Origin: Candidatus Avelusimicrobium pullicaecorum
GTDB taxonomy: Bacteria; Elusimicrobiota; Elusimicrobia; Elusimicrobiales; Elusimicrobiaceae
Assembly (NCBI GenBank): GCA_944322825.1
Contig: CALUQD010000005.1
Span: forward strand, 1 to 64,000
Length of the DNA stretch: 64,000 bases
Reading direction: 5' to 3'
Both the position numbers and the translations under genes were made by a program. The notes under the pieces are model-generated. The model was not told the DNA's origin. It did not search any database and worked only from the letters and a program-made list of their open reading frames with translations. Shown here one piece after another: positions 7,941 to 17,192 of the stretch. The first letter of the stretch is position 1. Every line of letters begins with the position of its first letter.

Positions 7941-8876
7941 CTATTTCGTTTTTAAATATGTTTCCAAACGGCTGGAAATCTGTTTGGCGGCTTGTTCGCC
8001 TACGCTTTGCATACTCTTGCGCAGGGAATCAGCCGCGCGGGACGTGCCCGCCCGTTCGTGCACGTTAAACCGCGCAAACGTTACGCCGCGCGTAGCATCT
8101 ACCAAGCTGATGGCCGCCCCGCTGGAGCACCACACAAGCCCCTGCACCTTTTGGGAGTCGTATTCATCTACATCGGTTTGTATTTGCACCGCCAGCACTT
8201 TATCCGGGGCGGAGGCCTCCACCACGCCCAGCCCCATCCGGTTCAAGGCGTCCACCACATAGGTGACCATCACTTCACTCTCTACGCCCTGCACATCCAC
8301 CGCCACCAACACAGCGGCCAGTTTTTCCTGCAGCATATTTTTGTAAGGCGCGAACACTTCCGGCTGATAGCTTTGGCGGGAAGCGTCCAAGAACTGGTAC
8401 ATTTCATCCAATGCGGCGCGGCGGGTTACCACCGGCTGCATTTGAAAAGCCACCTTTAAATCCGCCAGCGGATTGGCCGGCGCAGAAAATTGGGCGGAAA
8501 GACCTTTTAATTTTTCATCTTCCTGGTCCAAAAGCGGCGTGAGCACTTTGCGCGCTTTGGATCGGGACAATACCGCCAGCGCATAGTAATGCTTGCCGGA
8601 AAAATCTTTATCCCGCCACACTTTTTCCACCGAGGCGTTGGCCATTAAATCCGTCACCACCCCTTGGTTGGCGGCCGCGGGCGCGTTTTGCACCATTTCC
8701 CGGCGCATATTTTCGAGCGCGTTATCGGAGGCGGATTCCTTGCTGGTTCCTTCCCCGGCCACTACATAATACTTGGCGGAATCATACTCATTTGCTTGGT
8801 AATTTACGGTATTTTTATTTATCCCCGCGCACGCACACAGCCACAGCGCCGCGGCCCCCAACATCCATTTTTTCAT
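7941..8876 (-). CDS. LPP20-like lipoprotein
   Basis: The 311-residue protein has a lipobox (LWLCAC) in MKKWMLGAAALWLCACAG, so it is probably a lipoprotein. The region YYVVAGEGTSKESASDNALENMRREM through WRDKDFSGKHYYALAVLSRSKARKVL resembles the LPP20 domain: small, often next to LpoB or CsgG-type genes. A C-terminal domain of about 130 residues follows. The adjacency to COG3014-like and LpoB-like genes points to a lipoprotein set involved in envelope or peptidoglycan synthesis control; the exact role is not known. Confidence 0.75.
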   Translation of the reverse strand: MKKWMLGAAALWLCACAGINKNTVNYQANEYDSAKYYVVAGEGTSKESASDNALENMRREMVQNAPAAANQGVVTDLMANASVEKVWRDKDFSGKHYYALAVLSRSKARKVLTPLLDQEDEKLKGLSAQFSAPANPLADLKVAFQMQPVVTRRAALDEMYQFLDASRQSYQPEVFAPYKNMLQEKLAAVLVAVDVQGVESEVMVTYVVDALNRMGLGVVEASAPDKVLAVQIQTDVDEYDSQKVQGLVWCSSGAAISLVDATRGVTFARFNVHERAGTSRAADSLRKSMQSVGEQAAKQISSRLETYLKTK

Positions 8877-8884
8877 AAGTCCTC

Positions 8885-10195
8885 TCAGTAAGCGGTGCGG
8901 TAATACAGGAATACGCGTTCCCCTTTTTTTACCGATACCTTTTCAAATACGTGTTCACCTACTATATTACCATATCCGTCGCGAAACAACAGACGTATAT
9001 TTTGCGTGCCCGGCTGCAAAAAAAGGCGTGCCATCCGCACTTCCGCCGGCAAGGTGAACCATTGGCGGGTGTCGGCCGTTTCGGTAGCGGCGCCCAGCGC
9101 GCTGACGAGCATCCCCGCCAGGTCGCCCCAGGTTTCGTCATTCGCCGCCGAGCTAACCGCGTGCCGGGCCTGCACCGAAGCCACCCGCTTGGTAACGGCG
9201 CGGGCTGCGGTACGGAATAAAATGCCGGGCATTTTTTCTTCCAGGTCCAGTTTGGCGGCGGCGGAAAAATCGGCCATTTTTTGGGTAAAGTACCGCTGGT
9301 TCCCCACCTGTACTTCCGAAAATTTCACCCGCGTGGGCTGCTCCACCCACCCCGGCACAGAAAGCGTAACGGCCGACCCTATTAATCCGGCCGTCAGGGC
9401 GTTTTGCACTTCGGGGGATACGCCGCCCGCCGTTTCCTGCGGGCTGGACGCCCATATTAGCGCACGGTCCCACGCGACTTGCAGCGTTTCCGACCTTTTC
9501 AGCGGCATGCGGCCGTTGTAATGCACCAAAATCACTTCCCCCAAGTCGTTTGCATTGTCCGGCACGTAGAATTCCGGCGCGGCTACGTGCAAATCCTTCC
9601 CCAGCCGCTCGTAGGCTTGCAAGGCGTTCAACCGTGCAATACGCGCATCGGAACGCTGGCCGACAGACTCAAATATCAGGCTGGCAAAATACTGCACAAA
9701 AGGGTCATCGTTATAACCGTCTTTTTTGTCGGCGCGCAGGTGGTCCAAAAAGAACACGGCTTTGCGCGCTTCCACCGCGGCGGAAGACACATCCCCTTGC
9801 TGTAAAAAATTTTGGGCGCGGTAGTAATATGTAAGGGCTTGCTCGTAGGCAGGGACGGAATAAGGGGCGGTCCAATCGTTTAGAAGAAATTGCCCGGCCG
9901 TACCGGAAATGCTTTTGGCGTAAGATTCGGAAATACGCGCTTGGGCCGAGGCAAAAAGCAAATCACTTTGGGCGGGGTCCTGGGCGTCGTGCAGGAGGGA
10001 GGCGCGGTCCAGCTCAAACAGGACTTCGTCTTTCTTTTGGTAAAGTTTCTTTTTCTTTTTTTCTATTTGTTGGGCGGCTTCTTTAAATTGGCCTTGGGCC
10101 GTCAGCTGGTTGATTTGCGTTTTATAACGCAAAGAAGGCGCCCCACACGCGGAGCAAAAAAGAATCAGCCCCAACAAGCATAGATGCGCCTTCAT
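8885..10195 (-). CDS. COG3014-family lipoprotein with TPR-like helices
   Basis: The 436-residue protein has a lipoprotein signal (LILFCSAC). It carries a helical repeat region (QFKEAAQQIEKKKK..., AYEQALTYYYRAQNFLQQGDVSSAAVEARKAVFFLDHL) with TPR character, and a C-terminal beta-rich domain ending VSVKKGERVFLYYRTAY. The pattern matches COG3014 proteins found beside LpoB. It sits 6 bp after lpoB and 8 bp before the LPP20-like gene. Probably an outer-membrane-anchored accessory of the Lpo system; that role is inferred from neighbourhood. Confidence 0.75.
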   Translation of the reverse strand: MKAHLCLLGLILFCSACGAPSLRYKTQINQLTAQGQFKEAAQQIEKKKKKLYQKKDEVLFELDRASLLHDAQDPAQSDLLFASAQARISESYAKSISGTAGQFLLNDWTAPYSVPAYEQALTYYYRAQNFLQQGDVSSAAVEARKAVFFLDHLRADKKDGYNDDPFVQYFASLIFESVGQRSDARIARLNALQAYERLGKDLHVAAPEFYVPDNANDLGEVILVHYNGRMPLKRSETLQVAWDRALIWASSPQETAGGVSPEVQNALTAGLIGSAVTLSVPGWVEQPTRVKFSEVQVGNQRYFTQKMADFSAAAKLDLEEKMPGILFRTAARAVTKRVASVQARHAVSSAANDETWGDLAGMLVSALGAATETADTRQWFTLPAEVRMARLFLQPGTQNIRLLFRDGYGNIVGEHVFEKVSVKKGERVFLYYRTAY

Positions 10196-10201
10196 AAAAA
10201 C

Positions 10202-10792
10202 CTACCAAGTTACTTTGCTGCGTTTGACGTACTTTTTAATTTGTTTTTGTCCGTTCCAAACAATTTGGTTGGTTTCGATATCAATTAGTTTAAGATTAAC
10301 TTGATAAAACACCACAGCTTTGCTGCCGGCCTGGTCCACCACTGAATTGAGCACGCCGCTTAGCATATAATCGGCGCCGATTTCCTGCCCAAACGCCTTG
10401 CGGGTTTCCTCGGAGGCAAATTCATCCTGCTCCAGCCGTTCGGTGCGTACTTCGCCCCGTTCCGCGGCAGAGGCCACAAAATCCACCTTGGCCGAATTGA
10501 TGAGCGCACGCTGCATCGCTTCAATAAACACACCGGTATTAATATGTTCCATCGTGTTGTTCGTTACGGTACCCACAATGACGGTAGGTTCTTTGCCGTA
10601 GCGGGTTAAAAAGCGGCTATACCAACCGCTTTGCAGGCAGTCGGTAATCATTTCCTGCGCCACCATCTGCGCGTCCGTATCGTTCCAGCCGCCGGAAACG
10701 TCTTTGACCAAATTGGTTTCCACGCGTTCTACGTGCGGCGCGCACGCAAAAACAAACGGCAGTAAACAAACAGCAAATAAGAGTTTTTTCAT
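10202..10792 (-). CDS. lpoB: LpoB-type penicillin-binding-protein activator
   Basis: The 196-residue lipoprotein (VCLLPFVFAC lipobox) has the LpoB/CsgG-like alpha/beta domain: DVSGGWNDTDAQMVAQEMI, PTVIVGTVTNNTMEHINTGVFIEAMQRALINSAKVDFV, GQEIGADYMLSGVLNSV and YQVNLKLIDIETNQIVW. LpoB proteins are outer-membrane lipoproteins that span the periplasm and activate PBP1b-type synthases. It is the first of the lipoprotein cluster, with AGGAAG before the ATG. The family is clear; the PBP partner is outside the window. Confidence 0.85.
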   Translation of the reverse strand: MKKLLFAVCLLPFVFACAPHVERVETNLVKDVSGGWNDTDAQMVAQEMITDCLQSGWYSRFLTRYGKEPTVIVGTVTNNTMEHINTGVFIEAMQRALINSAKVDFVASAAERGEVRTERLEQDEFASEETRKAFGQEIGADYMLSGVLNSVVDQAGSKAVVFYQVNLKLIDIETNQIVWNGQKQIKKYVKRSKVTW

Positions 10793-10804
10793 AATCTTCC
10801 TAAA

Positions 10805-11254
10805 TTATTTTTCTACCACATCCGTCAAATCCACCTGTCCGCAAATGTGGCTGCCGGCAATGGAACCTTCTTCGTGTGAACAGTCCACGGATCCTTTTTC
10901 CAAATCCAAATCGAACCACTTGGGCAGCCCTTTGTGTGCCACGCGCAAGATGTTGCCTTCTTCCAGCCGGTACACATACTGTTGGCATACCATCTCAATT
11001 TTTTCTCCGTCGCGTTCCACCGGGCACGGCAGGGGCACGTTTAACTGGGCGAAATCAGGCGTATAAGCGCCCTTTTGGGTTTTATAAACAGCTTCGGCAA
11101 AAGCCAGCGCTTTGCCCAATTCCAAAGCGTGTTTGGCCGCGCGAATCATTTGATATTTTTTGTATTGGGGCCATCCTAACGCCAAGCCAAAACCAATCAG
11201 CACTATTAAAATTAAGACAATCGTGTGAATAGAACCGCGTTGTCCGACAAACAT
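10805..11254 (-). CDS. Pilin-like protein lacking a prepilin processing site
   Basis: 149 residues. The N-terminal helix GSIHTIVLILIVLIGFGLALGWPQYKKYQMIRAAKHALELGKALAFAEAVYKTQKGAYT lines up with the local pilins (GFTLIELL...[13 protein letters not shown]...DAQQVYYMANGVYT). The Gly-Phe-Thr-Leu-Ile-Glu motif is gone: no Phe+1 and no Glu5. It could be a membrane-anchored pilin homologue or an assembly regulator. A four-Cys C-terminal domain follows. It lies 12 bp upstream of lpoB and could be co-transcribed with it. Confidence 0.65.
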   Translation of the reverse strand: MFVGQRGSIHTIVLILIVLIGFGLALGWPQYKKYQMIRAAKHALELGKALAFAEAVYKTQKGAYTPDFAQLNVPLPCPVERDGEKIEMVCQQYVYRLEEGNILRVAHKGLPKWFDLDLEKGSVDCSHEEGSIAGSHICGQVDLTDVVEK

Positions 11255-11299
11255 ATCTTCTCCTTTCGTTGGATTTTTTTATATTATAGCAAAAACCTT

Positions 11300-12247
11300 T
11301 CAGTGATATGGGGTGATATTCGGGTGGATGCCTTTGACCTTGGTAATATATAAGAATTTTCCGGTTCGGTATCCCTTTTCCAGGGAGGGCGCCAGCACCA
11401 CCAGCGTAACCGCCGCGATAATCAGCGCCGTCCCCCACGCCGTCGTGCGGGTGAACGGTTCGTGAAACACCCACACGCCCACCGCCATCGCCGTCAGCGG
11501 TTCCATCGCTCCCAATACCGAGGAAAACGTGGACCCAATCCGTTTAATGGCTTCCACCAACGCCAAATTGGAAATGACCGTAGGGATGAGCGCCAGCAGG
11601 GTTAAATTTAAATCGCTTTTCCAATCGGGCGCGGCTTGCAGACCTCCCCCCAAATGCGCTCCCAACAGCAAAAATGCCGCCGTAAAGGCAAACACATAAA
11701 ACGTCAGCTTATCGGCGGGCATATCCCGCACGCACGATTTATTGACCGCAATAATATAGGCCCCATAAGACGCCCCTGAAAGCACCGCCAACAGAAGCCC
11801 CGTAAAACTCACGCCGCCTTCGTGCCCGTTCCAGGAAAGCATCCCCACCCCGCCAATCGCCAGGCCAATGGCCAGCATCGTCCAAACAGAGTTTTTTTCC
11901 TTAAACACATAAATCATAATCAGCGCCACAAACACCGGGTACAGAAACATCAGCGTCGTGGCAATCCCGCTGGCCAGGTACTTGTACGACCCAAACAAAA
12001 ACACCGCCGACCCGATATACAGCACGCTCAGCGCGGCCAGCGCATACAGTTCCCGCAGCGTCACGCGCAAAGAACGGCGCGTAAAAAAAGCCAGCCCGCC
12101 TAACAGCAGCACCGCGACAAAAAAACGGTAAAACAAGATGGACGGTATCGTCATCCCGGCGCGCAGCAGCGGCAACGTGAACAACGGAATGAGCCCAAAG
12201 GTGGCGGAAGTAATGACCGCATATAAAAAGCCTTTCCAGTTCAGCAT
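11300..12247 (-). CDS. DMT-superfamily EamA transporter
   Basis: The 315-residue protein has ten predicted membrane helices in two EamA repeats. The first carries FYRFFVAVLLLGGL, the second GASYGAYIIAVNKSCV and a C-terminal SSVLGAMEPLTAMAVGVWVFHEP, the conserved EamA end motif. Family members export amino acids or metabolites, and substrate cannot be read from sequence. Transcribed alone; the upstream region 12248-12317 is short. Confidence 0.85.
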   Translation of the reverse strand: MLNWKGFLYAVITSATFGLIPLFTLPLLRAGMTIPSILFYRFFVAVLLLGGLAFFTRRSLRVTLRELYALAALSVLYIGSAVFLFGSYKYLASGIATTLMFLYPVFVALIMIYVFKEKNSVWTMLAIGLAIGGVGMLSWNGHEGGVSFTGLLLAVLSGASYGAYIIAVNKSCVRDMPADKLTFYVFAFTAAFLLLGAHLGGGLQAAPDWKSDLNLTLLALIPTVISNLALVEAIKRIGSTFSSVLGAMEPLTAMAVGVWVFHEPFTRTTAWGTALIIAAVTLVVLAPSLEKGYRTGKFLYITKVKGIHPNITPYH

Positions 12248-12317
12248 ACTTATATTGTAGCTAAATCCCCGCCGCCCGGGGAATCCATCCTCCTCCGGGG
12301 ATTTCCTTGTCCAAAAA

Positions 12318-12348
12318 CAAAATCCCCGGTTTAACGCGGGGATTTTTT
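12318..12348. terminator. Intrinsic terminator
   Basis: AAATCCCCG and CGGGGATTTTTT form a stem that ends the frameshifted pilin gene at 12362. T's follow on both strands. Confidence 0.75.
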
Positions 12349-12361
12349 ATTTTACAAACGT

Positions 12362-13367
12362 TTAATATAATCCTACTGCTCCCCCACCGGGCAATACGCC
12401 GGGTTCGTGGGACGGGCAGAGGGTTATTTCATCTACCAGGTCTTCTACGTAATGCTGCCCCACTCCGCTAGTATCCATCGGAATGTTTTCGTCTTGACCC
12501 GCTTGGGAAGAATCCACGCACACAAAATTGCCGTTGGAACAGACAAGTGTTTTAGGCGGGCGGCACACAGGCGCGGCACCGCTGCAACCCGCGTCTTCAA
12601 CATAATACAACCGATACACGTCATAACATACTTTTTTGATAGAGGACGACAAGCCAGACTCATCAAACTGTGCCAGATCATCGCCATCACAGGTATCGCT
12701 TTGCCCGCCCGCGGCGCCAAGGTATACTCTGCCCGGGACGCAGCAATCTGTTTCCTGTTTCGAGCATTCGCTCCATTCTCCCGCTGTCCACTGGCCGGTA
12801 GACGTATCACACGTCACGGTGCGGGTTTGCATTCCGCACTTGTTACATTCCTGCACACTTCCCGGTTTTTCACCCAGGCACTGGCAGGTGCATTCTCCTT
12901 CCCACGCGCCGGTCTGCCATTCCCCGGTGCTCGTATCGCACTCGACCGGGCGCGTTTGCGTACCGCAGCCGTTGGGGCAGCTTTGGGTAGAACTGGGTTC
13001 CGTATCCCGGCAGGCGCATTCACAGGCGCCCGTCTTGGTACGAAGGCATTTCCAACGTATAGCCGTATTTCCCTTTGCTGTACGCTTTGATACCCGTCGC
13101 CGTGGCGACATAAGTAAAGTTTTTCGTGTCGGTATTGGGAATAATGTGCGACAGCTGCGACAAATCCTGTACATATTTTTTGTCCAGCGTACAGCGCCTT
13201 TCTTGTTCCGTTCGTACGGCCGCCATTATTTCTTCGGCTTCGGTGGTTTTGCGCGTTTCTATTACTTTGTTGAACTTGGGCAATACAACCGCCGACAGCA
13301 CGCCTATCACCACAACCACTACCAACAATTCCGTTAAAGTAAAGGCTTTTTCCTTTTTAGCCGCCAT
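12362..13367 (-). pseudogene. Frameshifted Cys-rich pilin with thrombospondin-like repeats
   Basis: The N-terminal frame (13367-13020) encodes MAAKKEKAFTLTELL, a pilin helix and GYTLEMPSYQDGRL, then stops at TGA. The +1 frame continues from the same point as CECACRDTEPSSTQSCPNGCGTQTRPVECDTSTGEW and on to 12362. A full homologue at 23324-24352 reads through (PSYEDGRLCCED...), so the two frames belong to one gene broken by a one-base change at CTGTGAATG, unless a programmed +1 shift rescues it. The tail has two W..G..C-type repeats (CGxQTR.V.CDTSTG.W), like thrombospondin type 1 motifs, then a variable domain. AAGGAG precedes the start. Probably a minor or adhesive pilin. Confidence 0.7.
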
Positions 13368-13513
13368 AATTTCTCCTTAGAACGCAAGATAACGGGACCT
13401 TTTTCGGCCTTGCAGAAAGACCATCACCCCATCCGGCATTACACGTCCATCTCTTTTTTACTATATGAAAAACAAGAATACAAATCAAGTTACCCGCCCA
13501 GTACCATTTCCAA

Positions 13514-13542
13514 AAACGGGACGGATATAATCCGTCCCGTTT
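13514..13542 (-). terminator. Intrinsic terminator after hydA
   Basis: AAACGGGACGGAT pairs with ATCCGTCCCGTTT over a 3-nt loop, 25 bp after the hydA stop. The region 13368-13513 holds no gene I can see. Confidence 0.8.
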
Positions 13543-13566
13543 ATAAACGTTTCCGCCCGTTGACAG

Positions 13567-15306
13567 CTATTTTTGCTGACCGGTACGGTCCTTGCGGTCA
13601 TAATAATGCGTATGCAGCAGTTTATGCGCCAACGGACCGCCGACTTTGTCTAAAATCCGGCCATACAAGGCAAGCACGCCGCTGTTATCCTGGGACTTAT
13701 ACGCCAGTTCCGTATCTTCCTGGTACAAGCCTTCCGCGCGTTTTTGCCGCGGCGCCCAGCCGTCAAACTGGGGCTGGCCCGCGCCGGCCACACAGCCGCC
13801 TTGGCAGGACATTACTTCAATAAAGTCGTAATGATCTTTACCGGCTTTGATGTCGTCCAACAGTTTGCGCGCATTTTTAAGCCCGCTCACCACAGCCGTG
13901 CGGATTTTAATATCGCCGATTTCCACGGTCTTTTCCTTAAATACTTTGCTTTCGCGCAAGCTGGAAAATTTGACGCTGCGCGCATTGGCCGGGTCCAGCT
14001 CCGCCAGTGCATAACGCAAGGCCGCTTCCATCACGCCGCCCGACGCGCCGAAAATAACGCCCGCACCCGTCTTGGTGCCAAAGGGCATATCAAACCATTC
14101 GTTTTCCAAATTGACAAAATCAATGCCGGCTTCCTTAATCATACGCGCCAAGCCAACGGTGGTGACCACGTAATCCGTATCCGGGTTGTCATTAACGTAA
14201 AACTCGCCGCGTTTGGCTTCGGATTTTTTGGCCGAGCACGGCATCACCGCAACGACCACTAAATCCTCGCGTTTGCCGCCTTTGTCTTCGTAATCGGCTT
14301 TCAAAATGGGGCCCATCATCTGCATCGGCGAACGTGCGGTAGACAAATTGGGGATAAACTCGGGGGCGAATTTTTCCACATAGTTCACCCACGCCGGGCA
14401 GCAGCTGGTGAACTGCGGCAAATTGACGCCTTTTTTGAAGCGTTCCAAAAATTCGGTGGCTTCTTCCACAATCGTCAAATCCGCCGCAAAGGCCGTATCG
14501 TACACGTAATCGAACCCTAACATACGCAAGGCGGTGGCGATTTTGCCGTCCACATTCTGCCCCTGCGGCAAGCCGAACATTTCGCCCAAGCCCACACGCA
14601 CCGCCGGAGCGATGTGCACGGCTACTTTCTTTTTGGGGTCGTTGATGGCTTTAAAAACGTCTTCAATTTCCGACGAATTGGGCATCAAAGCGCCCGTAGG
14701 GCACACGCGCGCGCACTGGCCGCAGGACACGCATTCGTGGCTTTGGCCGAGCTCTTTGTTAAACGCGGTGGCAATTTTGGAGCGGAACCCGCGAAACGCA
14801 AAGTCAATGGCGCCAATGCCCTGCACTTCGTTGCAAATGCGCACGCAGTTGCCGCACAAAATGCATTTGCTGTGGTCGCGCACCAAGGCCGGGGAAGTGG
14901 CGTCTTTGTGGCTGTCGAGCTTTTTGGACTTAAAGCGGATTTCCGTCACGTCCATATCTTTGGCCAATTTCTGGAGTTTGCAGTTGTTGGATTTGCTGCA
15001 AAGGGTGCAGTCGTGGTTGCCCGAAGAAAGCAAGAGCTCCAGGTTGATGCGGCGCAAATGGCGGATTTCGTCGCTGTTGACGCGCACTTTCATCCCGTCT
15101 TTGGGCTTTACCGTACACGAGGCGACAATCCCCATTCCTTCCACTTCCACCAAGCACAGCCGGCACGCGCCGTAGGCGGCCAGTTCGGGGTGGTAGCAGA
15201 ACGTCATAATGTTAAAATTAGCCTTGCGGACAAGCTCCAACAGGTTCTTTTCGCCTTCAATCGGTACTCTTTTTCCTTCAATGGTGACAAATTGTTCTTT
15301 TTCCAT
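13567..15306 (-). CDS. hydA: [FeFe]-hydrogenase catalytic subunit
   Basis: The 579-residue protein has an N-terminal 2Fe-2S domain (CYHPELAAYGACRLCLVE), a His-Cys3 cluster (HDCTLCSKSNNC), two 4Fe-4S sites (CILCGNCVRIC, CVSCGQCARVC), and the H-cluster domain with all three signatures: TSCCPAW, MPCSAKKSE and EVMSCQGGCVAGAGQP. It reduces protons or oxidises H2 at the diiron H-cluster. With the NuoF/NuoE-like genes directly upstream it forms a trimeric cytoplasmic enzyme of the NADH/ferredoxin electron-bifurcating type, known from Thermotoga and fermenters. Direction in vivo is probably H2 production (inference). Maturases HydEFG are not in this window. Confidence 0.95.
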   Translation of the reverse strand: MEKEQFVTIEGKRVPIEGEKNLLELVRKANFNIMTFCYHPELAAYGACRLCLVEVEGMGIVASCTVKPKDGMKVRVNSDEIRHLRRINLELLLSSGNHDCTLCSKSNNCKLQKLAKDMDVTEIRFKSKKLDSHKDATSPALVRDHSKCILCGNCVRICNEVQGIGAIDFAFRGFRSKIATAFNKELGQSHECVSCGQCARVCPTGALMPNSSEIEDVFKAINDPKKKVAVHIAPAVRVGLGEMFGLPQGQNVDGKIATALRMLGFDYVYDTAFAADLTIVEEATEFLERFKKGVNLPQFTSCCPAWVNYVEKFAPEFIPNLSTARSPMQMMGPILKADYEDKGGKREDLVVVAVMPCSAKKSEAKRGEFYVNDNPDTDYVVTTVGLARMIKEAGIDFVNLENEWFDMPFGTKTGAGVIFGASGGVMEAALRYALAELDPANARSVKFSSLRESKVFKEKTVEIGDIKIRTAVVSGLKNARKLLDDIKAGKDHYDFIEVMSCQGGCVAGAGQPQFDGWAPRQKRAEGLYQEDTELAYKSQDNSGVLALYGRILDKVGGPLAHKLLHTHYYDRKDRTGQQK

Positions 15307-15308
15307 AA

Positions 15309-17192
15309 TTACGCTCCCGTTACCACGGCTCCAAATTTACAAGTGCTCTTGCACCCGCCGCATTTAATACATTTTTTGGGGTCAATGTGATGCGGTTTGC
15401 CCACTTCGCCGCTGATAGCGCCGACGGGGCAGGCACGTTTGCACATACCGCAGCCTTTGCATTTGCTGGGGACGATTTCAAACCGGGCCAACGCTTTGCA
15501 CACGCCAGCGGGGCAACATTTGTCCACCACGTGCGCCAGGTATTCCTCTCTAAAATGTTTAAGCGTAGAGAGCACCGGGTTCGGCGCCGTTTTGCCCAAC
15601 GCACACAAGGAAGCCTTCTGCACGGCTTTGGCCAAGTCTTCCAGGTTTTCCAGCGTTTTGAGCGTGGCGCGCCCTTCTACAATGTCGTTTAACATCGAAA
15701 GCATCTGTTCGGTGCCTTCCCGGCAGGGAACGCATTTTCCGCACGATTCGCGCTGGGTAAATTCCAAGAAAAAGCGGGCGACGTTTACCATACACGTCTT
15801 GTTGTTCATCACCACCAGCCCGCCGGAACCCACCATCGCGCCGGCGGATTTTAACGAATCGAAATCCAGCGGCAGGTCCAGATGTTCGCGCGTCAAGCAG
15901 CCGCCCGAAGGACCGCCGATTTGGGCCGCTTTAAAGGCCGATTTATTGACGGTGCCGTCGTCGTTGGTGGTACCGTCGGCCACGTCGTCAATCACCTGGC
16001 GCAAGGTGGTGCCCATCGGCACTTCCACCAGGCCCGTGTTGGCAATATGGCCCGTTACGGCGAATGTCTTGGTGCCCGGGCTGCCCAGGGTGCCGATTTT
16101 GCGGAATTCTTCCGCGCCCATTTCCATAATTTTCGGAACGGTGGCCAGCGTTTCGACGTTGTTAATCACCGTCGGTTTGCCGAACAAACCGCACTGGCTG
16201 GGGAACGGCGGTTTGATTTTGGGCATACCGCGTTTGCCTTCCACGGAGGCAATCAAAGCGGTTTCTTCGCCGCAGACGAACGCCCCCGCGCCTTCCATTA
16301 CGTTAATTTTAAAATTGAGGCCCGAGCCGAACACATTTTCGCCCAAGATGCCTAATTCTTCGGCCTGTTTAATAGCCGTGCGTACGCGCTGGATGGCCAG
16401 CGGATATTCCATACGCACGTAGATGTAGCCTTCGTCGGCGCCGATGGCGCGCGCGGCGATCATCATCCCTTCCAATACGGCGTTGGGGTTGCCTTCCATT
16501 ACGCTGCGGTCCATAAAAGCGCCGGGGTCGCCTTCGTCGGCGTTGCAAATGACGTATTTTTTGGGGCCCGGTTCCACACGGGTTAAATCCCATTTTTTGC
16601 CGGTGGGGAAGCCGCCGCCGCCGCGCCCGCGCAGGCCGGAAGTGATGAGTTCTTTGCAGATTTCTTCATCCGTCATTTCCGTGTAGGCGCGCTTGGCCTG
16701 GGCATAGCCGCCGTGGGCGATGTATTCGTTGATGTCCTCGGGGTTGATGCGGCCGCAGTCGTGCAGCAGGATGCGCTCTTGTTTGGCGTAAAAAGGAATG
16801 TCGGCCACGGTTTTGGCTTTTTGGTTGTTGGCCGGATTGTGGTAGAGCAGGCGGTCAATCACTTCGCCTTTTATTAACGTTTTTTCCACGATTTCCGGCA
16901 CGTCTTCGGGTTTTACTTTGGTATAGAAAATATCGCCCACGCTTACCAGCGGGCCCATCGCGCAGAAACCGCGGCAGCCGGAAAGGCTTAAATAATTTTC
17001 GTGGCAGTCTTTGGTGATTTGCAGGCAAAAACCGATTTTGCGTTTTTCCATTTCCTGTTGGAACGCTTCGTATACTTTTAAGGAACCGCCGGCAATACAG
17101 CCTGTTCCGCCGCAGATAACCACGCGGCCGGTGATTTTTTTGTAAGCGTCGTTGTAATCTTTGGCGATTTTTTCAATGTTTTTAGTCGGCAT
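15309..17192 (-). CDS. hydB: Bifurcating hydrogenase NuoF-like flavin subunit
   Basis: The 627-residue protein has an N-terminal thioredoxin-like 2Fe-2S domain (CGGTGCIAGGS, KDCHENYLSLSGCRGFC), then a NuoF domain with glycine-rich GLRGRGGGGFPTGKKW (FMN/NADH binding) and the CGEETALIASVEG segment. A 4Fe-4S motif CGKCVPCREGTEQM follows, and a C-terminal ferredoxin domain with two clusters (CKGCGMCKRACP, CIKCGGCKSTCK). It carries the NAD(H) and FMN site where electron bifurcation or confurcation takes place. Two bases separate it from hydA, and its start overlaps hydC by 11 bases. Confidence 0.95.
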   Translation of the reverse strand: MPTKNIEKIAKDYNDAYKKITGRVVICGGTGCIAGGSLKVYEAFQQEMEKRKIGFCLQITKDCHENYLSLSGCRGFCAMGPLVSVGDIFYTKVKPEDVPEIVEKTLIKGEVIDRLLYHNPANNQKAKTVADIPFYAKQERILLHDCGRINPEDINEYIAHGGYAQAKRAYTEMTDEEICKELITSGLRGRGGGGFPTGKKWDLTRVEPGPKKYVICNADEGDPGAFMDRSVMEGNPNAVLEGMMIAARAIGADEGYIYVRMEYPLAIQRVRTAIKQAEELGILGENVFGSGLNFKINVMEGAGAFVCGEETALIASVEGKRGMPKIKPPFPSQCGLFGKPTVINNVETLATVPKIMEMGAEEFRKIGTLGSPGTKTFAVTGHIANTGLVEVPMGTTLRQVIDDVADGTTNDDGTVNKSAFKAAQIGGPSGGCLTREHLDLPLDFDSLKSAGAMVGSGGLVVMNNKTCMVNVARFFLEFTQRESCGKCVPCREGTEQMLSMLNDIVEGRATLKTLENLEDLAKAVQKASLCALGKTAPNPVLSTLKHFREEYLAHVVDKCCPAGVCKALARFEIVPSKCKGCGMCKRACPVGAISGEVGKPHHIDPKKCIKCGGCKSTCKFGAVVTGA

